Assembly: GCA_947458235.1 (NCBI GenBank)
Contig: CANGYP010000007.1
Coordinates: forward strand, 1-33,668
Reading direction: 5' to 3'
DNA length: 33,668 bases
Source: Alphaproteobacteria bacterium
GTDB taxonomy: Bacteria > Pseudomonadota > Alphaproteobacteria > JAJTHO01 > CANGYM01
A program made the translations under genes and the position numbers. Under the pieces are notes generated by a model. The model did not search any database and was not told the DNA's origin. It was given only the letters and a program-made list of their open reading frames with translations. Below are positions 15,918-24,241 of the stretch, piece by piece (the first letter of the stretch is position 1; each line of letters begins with the position of its first letter).

Positions 15918-15921
15918 CCAT
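15897..15921 (-). promoter_or_regulatory. Probable type 1 IscR operator
   Basis: Read on the minus strand, the site has the parts ATG-GTT-GACT-GTTTT-ACTA-GGG-TAT. The E. coli type 1 IscR consensus is ATA-SYY-GACT-RWWWY-AGTC-RRS-TAT, so 22 of 25 positions agree; the misses are one base in the first triplet and two in the second half-site. It covers the -35 box of the iscR promoter and ends one base before the start codon of the divergent hydrolase gene, so bound IscR could affect both. Confidence 0.7.
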
Positions 15922-15922
15922 T

Positions 15923-16576
15923 ATGCCTGAAATTATGATCAGTGGTCCCGCGGGCCGCTTGGAGGCCCGTTATCACCCCCCTAAAGTGGCGGGGGCCCCC
16001 ATGGCCCTTGTGTTGCACCCCCATCCCAACCCCGAGGGGGAGATTGCCCATCGGGGCACCATGAACAACAAAGTGACTTACGCCCTGTTCCATACGCTGG
16101 CTAAGGCAGGATATGCCACATTGCGTTTTAATTTTCGCGGTGTGGGGAAATCCCAAGGGGCCTATGACAAAGGCGAAGGGGAATTGGCGGATGCCGCTGC
16201 CGCCATGGATTGGTTGCAGTCCCAAAATACGGAAGCCCAATATGCGGTTGTGGCGGGGTTTTCCTTTGGGTCATGGATTGCGATGCAACTGTTGATGCGT
16301 CGTCCTGAAATCTATCGCTTTATTGCGGTGGCCCCACCAGCCAACAAGTATGACTTTACGTTTTTGGCCCCCTGCCCGTCCTCTGGGATGATGCTGCTGG
16401 GGGATCAGGATGATCTTGTCACGGAATCCAGTGTGCGCCAGTTGGCCACAAAATTGTCCCGTCAAAAGGGGATCAAAGTGGATTATCGGTTATTGTCTGG
16501 TGTAGATCATTATTTCACCAACCGTCTGGACGATTTGGTGTATAACGTCAGCGATTATTTAGAAACCATTGGTTAG
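15923..16576 (+). CDS. Alpha/beta hydrolase of the COG2945 type
   Basis: The 217-residue protein is a small alpha/beta-fold hydrolase. It opens MPEIMISGPAGRLEARYHPP and has the oxyanion-region signature LVLHPHPNPEG, the segment TLRFNFRGVGKSQGAYDKGE and the nucleophile elbow GFSFGSW (Ser in GxSxG). A catalytic Asp is likely in LLGDQDDLV and the His in LLSGVDHYFTNR. The substrate is unknown; relatives are annotated only as predicted esterases or hydrolases. No signal peptide is present. The start codon is adjacent to the iscR operator and no Shine-Dalgarno sequence precedes it. A possible -10 (TACAAT, 15893-15898) would give a leader of roughly 17 bases. yajC follows after ten bases. Confidence 0.85.
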   Translation: MPEIMISGPAGRLEARYHPPKVAGAPMALVLHPHPNPEGEIAHRGTMNNKVTYALFHTLAKAGYATLRFNFRGVGKSQGAYDKGEGELADAAAAMDWLQSQNTEAQYAVVAGFSFGSWIAMQLLMRRPEIYRFIAVAPPANKYDFTFLAPCPSSGMMLLGDQDDLVTESSVRQLATKLSRQKGIKVDYRLLSGVDHYFTNRLDDLVYNVSDYLETIG

Positions 16577-16586
16577 GGAGTTTTCC

Positions 16587-17072
16587 ATGACATCTGCTTT
16601 TGCCCAAACATCCACTGTGGCCCCCTCCTCTTCCCCCGCGGCGGCGGGGACCCCTCAGGAGGGTTTGGCGGGTTTTATTCCCCTGCTCATTATTTTTGGG
16701 GTGTTCTGGTTGTTGGTCATTCGTCCCCAAAGCAAACGGATGAAGGATCAAAAAGTGATGATCCAAAACCTGAAGCGCGGCGATGAAATTCTCACCTCTG
16801 GCGGGATTATTGGTAAAATTGATCGGGTGGTGGATGACGGCGAAGTGACGGTGAAAATTGCCGATGGGATTACCGTCCGTCTGGCCCGTCAAAGCGTGGC
16901 GGCATTGTTGAGCAAGCCAGAGCCTGTGAACGAGAACATGGCCCATGCGGCAGCTGCGGGCAAAAAATCAAACAAAAACAAAAAAGACAAACAAGCGCAG
17001 GCGGTTTCGGATCCCCAAAGAGAAGAATCCGCCGCCGATCAAGAGAAAGCTCCACGGAAAGTCCTTGATTGA
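16587..17072 (+). CDS. yajC: Preprotein translocase accessory subunit YajC
   Basis: YajC is a small inner-membrane protein that associates with SecDF and the SecYEG translocon. The 161-residue product has a short Ala/Ser/Pro-rich N-terminus and one membrane helix (FIPLLIIFGVFWLLVIRPQS). The conserved cytoplasmic domain follows (RMKDQKVMIQNLKRGDEILT, SGGIIGKIDRV, VRLARQSVAALL). A highly charged Lys-rich tail is longer than in E. coli YajC, which is 110 residues. The ATG at 16587 has GGGAG at a good distance, and the frame's earlier codons overlap the hydrolase gene. Its stop overlaps the secD start as TGATG, so the two are translationally coupled. Confidence 0.94.
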   Translation: MTSAFAQTSTVAPSSSPAAAGTPQEGLAGFIPLLIIFGVFWLLVIRPQSKRMKDQKVMIQNLKRGDEILTSGGIIGKIDRVVDDGEVTVKIADGITVRLARQSVAALLSKPEPVNENMAHAAAAGKKSNKNKKDKQAQAVSDPQREESAADQEKAPRKVLD

Positions 17073-18685
17073 TGCTGTATCCGAAAAAATCTACCTATTT
17101 TTTGTGTTTTTTGATCATTGCCCTTGGTCTTTGTGTGGCCTTACCCAGTGCCTTGAGTGTCTCCCAGAGGCAGTCTTTGCCATCGTGGTTTCCGTCACAA
17201 ACGGTGAATTTGGGACTGGATTTGCAGGGGGGTGTTTATGTCCTGTTGCAGGCCAATATGGAAGAGGCCAGAGACTCTCTGTGGCAAGATATTCGCTCGG
17301 GTGTGGCGGGGGCTCTGCGGGAAGCGGGAACCTTCCCTTTGTCTGTTGTGGGCGGGGATAAGGGGCTAACCCTGACGTTTGAGGCTAAAGCCCAAATGGA
17401 TAAAATCACAGAGGCCATTCGCGGCGTTGTAGGCACTGATTATGCGGTGCAAGCGGATCAGGGGGTGGTGCGCATCACGCTGAGCGAAACGGGTGAGCAA
17501 GCCTTTGAAAAAGACATGATGCAAAAGGCGCTGGATACCCTGCGCGTGCGGTTGAATGAAACGGGATTAAAAGAACCCTCGGTCCAGCAGCAGGGCAAAG
17601 ATTTAATCAATGTCCAGTTCCCAGGTGTAGGGGATCCTAGTCGGATCAAAGAGATCTTGGGACGCACAGCCAAGCTGTCCTTTCATTTGGTGGATGAGGG
17701 TCTAAGTCAAAGTTACAGTCAGGCCACACGCCTGCCCGCATCAAAAATGGCCCTGCCCATGAAGTCTGAGGGGGATGCTTTGCCTACGGCCTTGGTGTTA
17801 GAGCGCCGCGCCATGGTGACGGGGGAAATGTTGTCCTCGGCCTCCACCAGTTTTCAGGATGGTTTGCCCGTGGTGGCTATTCGGTTTAATACCGTGGGGG
17901 CCAAGCGTTTTGGGCAGGCTACCGCAGAAAACGTCAACCGTCGTTTCGCCATTGTTTTGGATCAAGAGATCATCAGTGCCCCTGTGATTCGGGATGCCAT
18001 CCCTGGGGGCAATGCCATTATTTCTGGGGGCTTTACGGCGGAGAGTGCGGGGGATTTGGCCCTGTTGTTGCGTTCGGGGTCCCTGCCCGTGACCTTAAAA
18101 ATTATCGAAGAGCGCACTGTGGGTGCCAGCTTAGGGGCCGATGCCATTCGTCTGGGACAACAGGCCAGTGTGTTTGGCCTGATTGCGGTGATGCTGATCA
18201 TGATTGCCCTGTATGGTTTGTTTGGGATGTATGTGGCGTTGGCACTGTTGGTGAACATGATACTTTTGGTTGCGGCATTGGTTATGATGCAGGCCACCCT
18301 GACTTTACCAGGGATTGCGGGGATTATTTTGACTTTGGGGATGGCTGTCGATACCAACATTTTGATTTTTGAAAGAATTCGGGAAGAATGCCTTGGCGGC
18401 CTGTCACTGGGGCAATCCTTGTCTCAGGGCTATCATCATGCCATGAGCACGATTATTGATGCCAACATGACAACCTTCATTTCCTCGGCGGTTTTGCTGA
18501 TGTTCGGGACGGGCCCTGTGAAAGGATTTGCCACAACGTTGATTTTTGGTCTGATCACGTCTTTGTTTACGGGTGTGGTGCTGACGCGTTTGATGATTGT
18601 CCGTTGGTATCGCCGTCAGGGAAAACAGGTCAGATTGCCAATTTTGGCCCCCATACAGGGAAAAAGTGGACAAAAACCTGCGTAG
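17072..18685 (+). CDS. secD: Protein translocase subunit SecD
   Basis: SecD, with SecF, uses the proton gradient to help pull exported proteins across the inner membrane. The 537-residue protein has a first membrane helix near residues 8-29 and the conserved NLGLDLQGGVYVLLQANMEE. The large periplasmic P1 domain follows (GRTAKLSFHLV, RRFAIVLDQEIISAPVIRDA), with FTAESAGDLALLLRSGSLPV before the C-terminal five-helix RND-type bundle (MAVDTNILIFERIREE). It is complete and not fused to SecF. It begins at the ATG sharing one base with the yajC stop. In most bacteria secF follows directly; here a bidirectional terminator and a convergent chemoreceptor gene do, so secF must be elsewhere. Confidence 0.97.
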   Translation: MLYPKKSTYFLCFLIIALGLCVALPSALSVSQRQSLPSWFPSQTVNLGLDLQGGVYVLLQANMEEARDSLWQDIRSGVAGALREAGTFPLSVVGGDKGLTLTFEAKAQMDKITEAIRGVVGTDYAVQADQGVVRITLSETGEQAFEKDMMQKALDTLRVRLNETGLKEPSVQQQGKDLINVQFPGVGDPSRIKEILGRTAKLSFHLVDEGLSQSYSQATRLPASKMALPMKSEGDALPTALVLERRAMVTGEMLSSASTSFQDGLPVVAIRFNTVGAKRFGQATAENVNRRFAIVLDQEIISAPVIRDAIPGGNAIISGGFTAESAGDLALLLRSGSLPVTLKIIEERTVGASLGADAIRLGQQASVFGLIAVMLIMIALYGLFGMYVALALLVNMILLVAALVMMQATLTLPGIAGIILTLGMAVDTNILIFERIREECLGGLSLGQSLSQGYHHAMSTIIDANMTTFISSAVLLMFGTGPVKGFATTLIFGLITSLFTGVVLTRLMIVRWYRRQGKQVRLPILAPIQGKSGQKPA

Positions 18686-18702
18686 TTCTGTGGGTGTAGA
18701 AA

Positions 18703-18730
18703 CAAAAAGGCCCCCGTTCGGGGGGCCTTT
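18703..18730. terminator. Bidirectional terminator between secD and the chemoreceptor gene
   Basis: AAAGGCCCCC at 18706-18715 pairs perfectly with GGGGGCCTTT at 18721-18730 around a five-base loop. On the minus strand the stem ends in TTTTTG, a good terminator for the chemoreceptor gene that stops at 18765. On the plus strand it ends CCTTTCG, a weaker terminator for secD. Confidence 0.88.
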
Positions 18731-18764
18731 CGTCGTTGACATAATGGTCTTAGAAACGGAGAGG

Positions 18765-21413
18765 TTAGGCCCTCTTCTTCTTTTTGGGCGTATCAGAAAT
18801 GTTGAATTGGGACAACATTTGCTGCAGGGTTGCGGCCTGATCCGACAGAGATCGGACGGAGGAGGTCACTTCCTCTACCAAGGCAGCGTTTTGCTGGGTT
18901 GATCGGTCGATGCTGTTGATGGCGGAGCCCACTTCTTCCACACCAGCGGCCTGTTGTTCGCTGGTGGCACTGATGGTGCTGATCATGCCTTCAACAGATT
19001 GAACCTTGTTGACGATTTCCTCCAGACGTTTGGCGGATTGCGTCACAATTTCCACCCCTTCGTCCACGCGGTGGGTGCTGTCCTCAATTAAGGTTTTGAT
19101 TTCCGAAGAGGATTGGGCACTGCGCTGGGCCAGACTGCGCACTTCGCTGGCCACCACGGCAAAGCCTTTTCCAGCTTCCCCAACACGGGCGGCTTCTACA
19201 GCGGCATTCAGCGCCAGAAGGTTGGTTTGGAAGGCGATTTCGTCAATCACGGTCACAATATCCTTAATTTTGGTTGAGGATTCGTGAATCCGTTGCATGG
19301 CCACGGCAGCATCAGAAACGATACGCTCCCCTTCTTTGGCCGCTTCGCTGGTTTCCACAACAGAGGTGCGGGCTTGGGCGGCAATGCCAAGGTTTTGACG
19401 AATAGATTCAATCAACTCTTGGGACGATGCGGATGTTTCCTGAACCGCCGCAGCCTGTTGTTCGGTGCGAGAGGCCAGATCATCACTACCTGTTGCCAGT
19501 TCAGCAGAGGCACTGCTGACCACCATACCCAATTCATCCAGCTGAATCATAATGTTGCGCAGCTTGGTGATCATGGTGTTGATGTTGGTTTGTAACTCCG
19601 CAAAGGCCCCACTGTAATCGCCATCCATTTCACGGGTCAAATCCCCGTCGGCAACGGATTGCATCACATCTTTGACCTCAAACAGTGTTTTGTCCACAGT
19701 ACAGATCACGGCGTTCAGGCCCTCGCTGAGGGTGCGCACGAATCCGTTTTTACCCTCTAGACTGATGGTTTGGCTGAAATCTCCCGTAGCCGCACAGGTG
19801 ACGATTTTGGCAATTTCCGCCTCGGCGATCAGGTTGTCGGTGCGGTCGTCCCACTCCAAAATGGTTCCCAAACGTTCGTTGCCGTTAACGATGGGGGCCA
19901 GATTGATGGTAAAGGTGTGACCGTTGATCACCAGATCTGTTTTACCGCCAGCCTCGGGTTTGGACAGGGACAGTTTTGGACCCGTTTGGAAGCCTTCAAA
20001 CAACCCCATAGAAGTGCCAATCATCGATGCAGGGTTCAGGTCTGGTATAACAGCCTTCAGATGAACACCTTTTTTAGTGAACAGTTGAATGGCTTCACGG
20101 TTCATCTGGCTGATGCAGCCTTCGGTGTCCACAACCATAATGGGGGTTGAGGCATTTAGCAGACCCGCCTTCATCTGGTAGGCACTGACAGTGGCCTCTT
20201 TCAGGGCAGTACCAGCACGCTCCAGTTCGCCAACTTCATCGCGGCGTCCAGAATCTTTGATGGTTAAACCTTGTGTTTTTCCCGATGCCAAGGCCGTCAT
20301 GTTGTTGGCCAGATTTTGAATGGGGCGGGAAAAACGACCCGCATACCAGTACACAAATCCACCCATGGCAATCAATGTGATTAAAACGGTTATGATGGCA
20401 TCTTTGATCAACACTTTGTTACCAGCATACACTTCGTCTTCATCAATCATGCTGATCACAGCGTAGGGTGTGCCGTGAAAATCAAATTTGTGATGAATGG
20501 CCAGACGCTCTTTACCGTTCCATTCCATTTGACGGGACCCATTGTCCTCAGATAGGGCAGCTTTTAGGAATTCGGCATCAAAAGTCAGGCCTGCCACTTG
20601 ATCCGCACTATGAAACCGTGTCTCGGTAACAACTTTGTTTTGACTGTTGACCAAGAACCCTTCACCAGTTTCCCCTAGGCCATCAATATCTTTCATTTTC
20701 TCGGTCATCACACCCAGAGGCATCTGAAAGGCCAAAACCCCCATAGCCTGTCCATTGCTATCCATAATGGGAATGCCAATAAAACTCGCAGGGACATTGT
20801 TGCTGGGCGCATAGGGGGCAAAGTCAAAAAAGCGAATCTCGCCTTCTTTAGAGGTAACGGTTTCACGGAACAGTTTGCCCAAATCACTGTCTTTCCACTG
20901 ACCAGTTGTCAGGTTTGTGGCAAAATCTAGTTCCTTAAAAACGGTGTAAAGGAGATCGCCGTTTTTATCGAACAAGAAGATGTCATAATACTGATTTTGT
21001 TGCAAAACTGTACGGAAGTAGGGGTGATATTTTTTGTGCACTTGGTGATAGGCCAGATCCCCTTCGGCAAAATCCAGACGTTCTTTTTGACCTATGGGAT
21101 TGGGATTGCGGTGGATATAGGCATTTTGCAGAGTTTCCCTAGGATTCCCAGGGATTTGAGACCAAGCGGCGGAAAAATCCGAGATGGCTTGCTTGGTTAG
21201 AGGACTGATGGCGATGCTCTGTAAGTTTGCGTCGATGCTGTTAAGGTAAGAAGAGAGATCATCCTCCCGTAAATGGGTTACAACATTCAAACGCTCGTGA
21301 AATTGATCAAACGCATGTTGGGACCCAATGTAGGATGAGACTCCTAATTGAATGGCGGATGTGACAACGACAATGGTCGTAATCAGGATGGTGAGTTTCC
21401 AAGTGATTTTCAT
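18765..21413 (-). CDS. Methyl-accepting chemotaxis protein with periplasmic Cache-type sensor, HAMP and PAS domains
   Basis: This 882-residue chemoreceptor would signal to CheA/CheW and the flagellar motor. TM1 is at about residues 9-30. A large extracytoplasmic region (about 31-336) resembles a double Cache ligand-binding domain, with segments [39 protein letters not shown] and [21 protein letters not shown]2 is at about 338-357, followed by a HAMP linker and a PAS-like domain ([20 protein letters not shown], about 415-530). A second HAMP-like stretch ([20 protein letters not shown]) precedes the signalling hairpin. The hairpin tip is highly conserved: [20 protein letters not shown] and [20 protein letters not shown]. 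The C-terminus KKKKRA has no CheR/CheB tether. A Shine-Dalgarno AGGG precedes the ATG. The ligand is unknown. No other che genes are nearby. Confidence 0.95.
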   Translation of the reverse strand: MKITWKLTILITTIVVVTSAIQLGVSSYIGSQHAFDQFHERLNVVTHLREDDLSSYLNSIDANLQSIAISPLTKQAISDFSAAWSQIPGNPRETLQNAYIHRNPNPIGQKERLDFAEGDLAYHQVHKKYHPYFRTVLQQNQYYDIFLFDKNGDLLYTVFKELDFATNLTTGQWKDSDLGKLFRETVTSKEGEIRFFDFAPYAPSNNVPASFIGIPIMDSNGQAMGVLAFQMPLGVMTEKMKDIDGLGETGEGFLVNSQNKVVTETRFHSADQVAGLTFDAEFLKAALSEDNGSRQMEWNGKERLAIHHKFDFHGTPYAVISMIDEDEVYAGNKVLIKDAIITVLITLIAMGGFVYWYAGRFSRPIQNLANNMTALASGKTQGLTIKDSGRRDEVGELERAGTALKEATVSAYQMKAGLLNASTPIMVVDTEGCISQMNREAIQLFTKKGVHLKAVIPDLNPASMIGTSMGLFEGFQTGPKLSLSKPEAGGKTDLVINGHTFTINLAPIVNGNERLGTILEWDDRTDNLIAEAEIAKIVTCAATGDFSQTISLEGKNGFVRTLSEGLNAVICTVDKTLFEVKDVMQSVADGDLTREMDGDYSGAFAELQTNINTMITKLRNIMIQLDELGMVVSSASAELATGSDDLASRTEQQAAAVQETSASSQELIESIRQNLGIAAQARTSVVETSEAAKEGERIVSDAAVAMQRIHESSTKIKDIVTVIDEIAFQTNLLALNAAVEAARVGEAGKGFAVVASEVRSLAQRSAQSSSEIKTLIEDSTHRVDEGVEIVTQSAKRLEEIVNKVQSVEGMISTISATSEQQAAGVEEVGSAINSIDRSTQQNAALVEEVTSSVRSLSDQAATLQQMLSQFNISDTPKKKKRA

Positions 21414-21531
21414 GATGCACCCTATGGTAGAAAGTTTAAAACTTTTCCCATAATGCGCGAGAGTGTTTGAAAAAAGGTTAAGATCACAAAGAAAATGGTG
21501 AGAGTGGGCCTGTGAGGATTAAGGCATGGTC

Positions 21532-21819
21532 TCAGGTGGATCGCCGCTGTAGCTCCGCCACGATATCATCGGGATGAATACCCTGATTTAAGCATAACAC
21601 CAAAACATGGTAAAACAAATCGGCCATTTCATAAATCGTGGCGTCTTTGTCTTGTTGAACGGCGGCTAGGGCGACTTCGAGGCCCTCTTCCCCCACCTTT
21701 TGGGCAATTTTGGGGGTTCCACTGGCCAACAGGCGGGCTGTGTAGGAGGTTTCGGGATCCCCTCCCCGCTTGGCGGCCAAAGTTTGGTAGAGATCATCAA
21801 GAAAGGTTTGCAGGGTCAT
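21532..21819 (-). CDS. hisE: Phosphoribosyl-ATP pyrophosphatase
   Basis: HisE hydrolyses phosphoribosyl-ATP to phosphoribosyl-AMP, the second step of histidine synthesis. The 95-residue product is the stand-alone form, not fused to HisI. The MazG-like fold motifs are clear: SYTARLLASGTPKIAQKVGE, EEGLEVALAA and EMADLFYHVLVLCLNQGI, carrying the acidic metal ligands. In many alphaproteobacteria hisE follows hisF; here it stands apart, between the chemoreceptor gene and an AT-rich methyltransferase segment. Its first two codons lie inside a 35-base sequence repeated 0.8 kb upstream, so its original upstream region appears to have been separated from it by the inserted segment. No strong ribosome site is visible. 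Confidence 0.96.
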   Translation of the reverse strand: MTLQTFLDDLYQTLAAKRGGDPETSYTARLLASGTPKIAQKVGEEGLEVALAAVQQDKDATIYEMADLFYHVLVLCLNQGIHPDDIVAELQRRST

Positions 21820-21848
21820 AAGGACTTGTCAACATCAAGGGGATATGG
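21814..21848. repeat. 35-bp direct repeat, copy 1 (over the hisE start)
   Basis: These 35 bases, starting GGTCATAAGGACTTGTCAAC, are identical to 22620-22654. Copy 1 covers the first two hisE codons and its immediate leader. The bases beyond each end differ between copies, which sets the exact limits. Copies 1 and 2 bracket the AT-rich segment 21849-22619. Confidence 0.95.
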
Positions 21849-22619
21849 AAAACACTATTGACAGTGTATTCCTGAAACTAAACAGAATTTTTGGTAATGA
21901 TAGAGATAAAATGGAGATCCCTATCAAATAATTTATTAAAGGGAAACCTGTATAAATTAAGATTTAGAATGGATTTTTGAACATTTGCATGAACTTTCTT
22001 AAACAGTTGTTGCCATTCGGTTTTGGAGAGATAATTGTATGGTAAGGCAATATTGAAACGTTTGTTTCCTATATCATCCATGAATTTTAGAAATAGGTAG
22101 TCTAATTTGTTTTTGCAAATATGATCTTTGATAATAACACCTATTCTAGCAACGCGCAGGGATTCGGATAGTAATTCTTCTGCAGTATGAGTATGATGTA
22201 AAACATCAATAAAGCTAACGTAATCAAAAGAAGAGTCAGGAAAAGGAATATGTGTTCCATCAAAAAGAGTTACAGGGATTTTTGTTTTTTCTCTTATTAA
22301 AACATCGATACCATGAACTTCAATTTTTTTGTTGTTAGAAGCAATCATTGAGGCGATGGTGCCATCACCACAACCAACATCGAGTAGTGTTTTATCGGTT
22401 TCTAATAAAGATAGGACATGATTTGATAATTGAATGGTACGCCGATCAAAAATAAAATTTTTGTGAAAAAATTCAATTAAATTTACCACAAAGGAACTCC
22501 TTTTTTGAAAATTTTTATGCTTTAATTTCAAGCTAAGACAGATTAAGGGAGATCAAAAGAATTCTCATGCTAGCTGCTAAATCCACCTTTTAAATTCGGT
22601 ATGTTGCTCTATTTAACTA
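21849..22619. mobile_element. AT-rich inserted segment flanked by 35-bp direct repeats
   Basis: The segment between the two repeat copies is 771 bases and carries a single gene, a SAM methyltransferase. Rows within it count at 27-33% G+C (rows 22441 and 21961), against 55% in a sampled row of yebC. Removing the segment with one repeat copy would rejoin hisE and yebC through a simple divergent spacer. No transposase, integrase or terminal inverted repeat is present. A 35-base duplication is longer than usual transposase target duplications, so the mechanism is unclear. Calling it a mobile element is an inference. Confidence 0.6.
21878..22489 (-). CDS. Class I SAM-dependent methyltransferase in AT-rich insert
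   Basis: The 203-residue product has a class I Rossmann methyltransferase core. The SAM loop is TLLDVGCGDGTIASMIASN, followed by VHGIDV with the acidic residue for the ribose hydroxyls, LFDGTHIPFPDSSFDYVSFI (motif II-III region) and VLHHTHTAEELLSESLRVAR. This pattern is typical of type 11 enzymes acting on small molecules or lipids; the substrate cannot be inferred. I place the start at the GTG at 22489 because AGGAG lies seven bases upstream. An in-frame TTG at 22531 without a ribosome site would add 14 residues. Codon use is AT-rich and unlike both neighbours, which points to horizontal acquisition. It reads toward hisE and may now co-transcribe with it, although a short hairpin ACACT-ATTGAC-AGTGT at 21852-21867, ending in a T run on this strand, may terminate it. 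Confidence 0.82.
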   Translation of the reverse strand: MVNLIEFFHKNFIFDRRTIQLSNHVLSLLETDKTLLDVGCGDGTIASMIASNNKKIEVHGIDVLIREKTKIPVTLFDGTHIPFPDSSFDYVSFIDVLHHTHTAEELLSESLRVARIGVIIKDHICKNKLDYLFLKFMDDIGNKRFNIALPYNYLSKTEWQQLFKKVHANVQKSILNLNLYRFPFNKLFDRDLHFISIITKNSV

Positions 22620-22654
22620 GGTCATAAGGACTTGTCAACATCAAGGGGATATGG
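22620..22654. repeat. 35-bp direct repeat, copy 2 (upstream of yebC)
   Basis: Exact copy of 21814-21848, ending 42 bases before the yebC start codon. Read on the minus strand it contains the hisE start ATG-ACC followed at once by TAG, so this copy of the hisE start is dead. Copy 2 therefore looks like the remnant of the original hisE-yebC junction. Confidence 0.95.
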
Positions 22655-22696
22655 CAAAAAACAAAGGCATTTTACAGGATATCAGAGATCAACGCA

Positions 22697-23437
22697 ATGG
22701 CCGGTCATTCCCAGTTTAAAAACATCATGCACCGCAAAGGGGCCCAAGATGCCAAGCGCGGAAAACTCTTTACCAAGCTGATCAAAGAAATCACTGTGGC
22801 CGCCAAGCAGGGAGACCCCGATCCTTCCAAAAACCCCCGTTTGCGGGCGGCTTTGGCGGAGGCTAGGGGGCACAATATGCCCAAAGACAACATCGATCGG
22901 GCCATCAAACGCGCATCAGAGGTGGGCGTGGGCGACGATTATGTCAGCATTCGCTACGAAGGCTACGGTCCCAAAGGATCAGCGGTGATTGTGGAAACCC
23001 TAACGGACAATCGCAACCGCACGGCGTCAGAGGTCCGTGCGGCCTTTAGCAAATATAACGGCAGTTTGGGCGAAACGGGGTCGGTAAGTTTTTTGTTTTC
23101 CTATGTGGGGGAGATTGTATATCCCGAAACCATCGCCCCCTTTGATCCCGTGTTCGAGGCGGCAGTTGAGGCCGGCGCAGAAAACTTAGAGGCGCATGAG
23201 GGTCATTATCTGATCACCACCCATGCGGATGATTTGCATCACGTGGCCTCGGCCCTTAGTGCCCGCTATGGGGACCCTTTGCAGGCCAAGCGCATTTGGG
23301 TGCCCGAGGCATTGGTCACCCTGCCCCCCGATGATGCCGCCACGTTGGCCAAGTTGGTGGACGTTTTGGAGGACAATGATGATGTGCAGACGGTTTACAC
23401 CAACGTGGCTCTGCCCGTCCAAACGGATGATGCCTGA
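22697..23437 (+). CDS. yebC: YebC/PmpR family translation or transcription regulator
   Basis: YebC-type proteins were long annotated as DNA-binding regulators, and recent work links the family to ribosome function at proline-rich stretches. The 246-residue product is full length. It begins with the invariant [20 protein letters not shown] and continues [20 protein letters not shown] and [20 protein letters not shown]. Later segments are [20 protein letters not shown] and [12 protein letters not shown] Phe replaces the common Trp in the HSxWxNI motif. The gene often precedes ruvC; here it is followed by coaX, with a one-base TGATG overlap, and ruvA is 20 kb away. No strong ribosome site is visible. 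The promoter may lie in the 35-base repeat copy just upstream. Confidence 0.96.
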   Translation: MAGHSQFKNIMHRKGAQDAKRGKLFTKLIKEITVAAKQGDPDPSKNPRLRAALAEARGHNMPKDNIDRAIKRASEVGVGDDYVSIRYEGYGPKGSAVIVETLTDNRNRTASEVRAAFSKYNGSLGETGSVSFLFSYVGEIVYPETIAPFDPVFEAAVEAGAENLEAHEGHYLITTHADDLHHVASALSARYGDPLQAKRIWVPEALVTLPPDDAATLAKLVDVLEDNDDVQTVYTNVALPVQTDDA

Positions 23438-24198
23438 TGTTGTTGGCCGTTGATGTTGGCAATTCCCATACGGTGTTTGCGTTGTGTCAGGGCCACGAGA
23501 TTCGGGCCCAAGTTCGCATCCCCACAGACACACGCACCACGGCAGATGTTTTATTAGGATCTTTATCGGGGATTTTGGCCCTGAAGGCCTTTTCTTTGGG
23601 TGACGTTGGTCGTGTGGTGGTGTGTTCCGTGGTGCCTGCTTTGGAGCGCGTTTTAACAGAGATGGTGGCGGCTTTTTGCGCAGAACCAGCCCATTTTTTA
23701 ACCGCGCAGGATGTGGGGTTACCTATTGATTTGCCCCATCCAGAAACGGTGGGGATGGATCGGTTGGTGAATGCGGCGGCGGCCAAAGCGGTTTATGGGG
23801 CCCCTGTGATTGTGATTGATTTTGGCACGGCCACCACCTTTGATGTTGTGACGGAGAATGGGTTCTATGCGGGGGGGCTGATTGTCCCGGGGCCAGAGGT
23901 GTCTTTGCGAGCCTTGGCGCAGGCGGCGGCCAAATTGCCCATGATTGCCCTGTCCCCGCCGCCCAAAGTTTTGGGAAAAACCACGCAGGATGCCATGCAA
24001 TCGGGGCTTTATTATGGTTATCTGTCCATGATCGAGGGCTTGCTGCAGCGCTTGAAAACGGAGGTTTTTCCCGATATTGATCCCACCGTGATCGCCACAG
24101 GGGGTATCGCCCCCCTGTTTGCCCCTGCCCTGCGCATTCCCAGTGTGGCGGATTTGACCATTCAGGGCATTTTAAAAACGGCGGGGGCCAGCGTTTAG
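23437..24198 (+). CDS. coaX: Type III pantothenate kinase
   Basis: CoaX phosphorylates pantothenate in the first step of coenzyme A synthesis. It is the ASKHA-fold, feedback-insensitive type, distinct from CoaA. The 253-residue product shows the phosphate loop [19 protein letters not shown], the pantothenate-site segment GMDRLVNAAAAKAVYG and the second nucleotide motif VIDFGTATTFDVV. GGLIVPGPEVSLRALAQAAA and ATGGIAPLF are also family features. It overlaps the yebC stop by one base, so the pair is translationally coupled. It converges on the Bax-inhibitor-like gene with a 43-base gap. Its last codons overlap a hairpin that serves as terminator for that gene. Confidence 0.96.
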   Translation: MLLAVDVGNSHTVFALCQGHEIRAQVRIPTDTRTTADVLLGSLSGILALKAFSLGDVGRVVVCSVVPALERVLTEMVAAFCAEPAHFLTAQDVGLPIDLPHPETVGMDRLVNAAAAKAVYGAPVIVIDFGTATTFDVVTENGFYAGGLIVPGPEVSLRALAQAAAKLPMIALSPPPKVLGKTTQDAMQSGLYYGYLSMIEGLLQRLKTEVFPDIDPTVIATGGIAPLFAPALRIPSVADLTIQGILKTAGASV

Positions 24199-24210
24199 CC
24201 GCTGACCCCC
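24183..24210 (-). terminator. Terminator for the Bax-inhibitor-like gene, overlapping the coaX 3' end
   Basis: On the minus strand GGGGGTCAGCG (24200-24210) pairs with CGCTGGCCCCC (24183-24193) around a six-base loop, with one G-U pair, and GCCGTTTTTAAAA follows. The plus-strand version has a C-A mismatch and no proper T run, so it works best for the minus-strand gene ending at 24242. Confidence 0.72.
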
Positions 24211-24241
24211 CTTCCCTTTTGGGTTTGTACGCCCTATTGGC

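Noticed and set aside
22651-22719. A 22-codon frame (starting [10 protein letters not shown]) beginning in repeat copy 2 and overlapping the yebC start.
   Set aside because: It is very short, runs into yebC in another frame and is more simply explained as leader sequence. No stalling or attenuation structure is visible.
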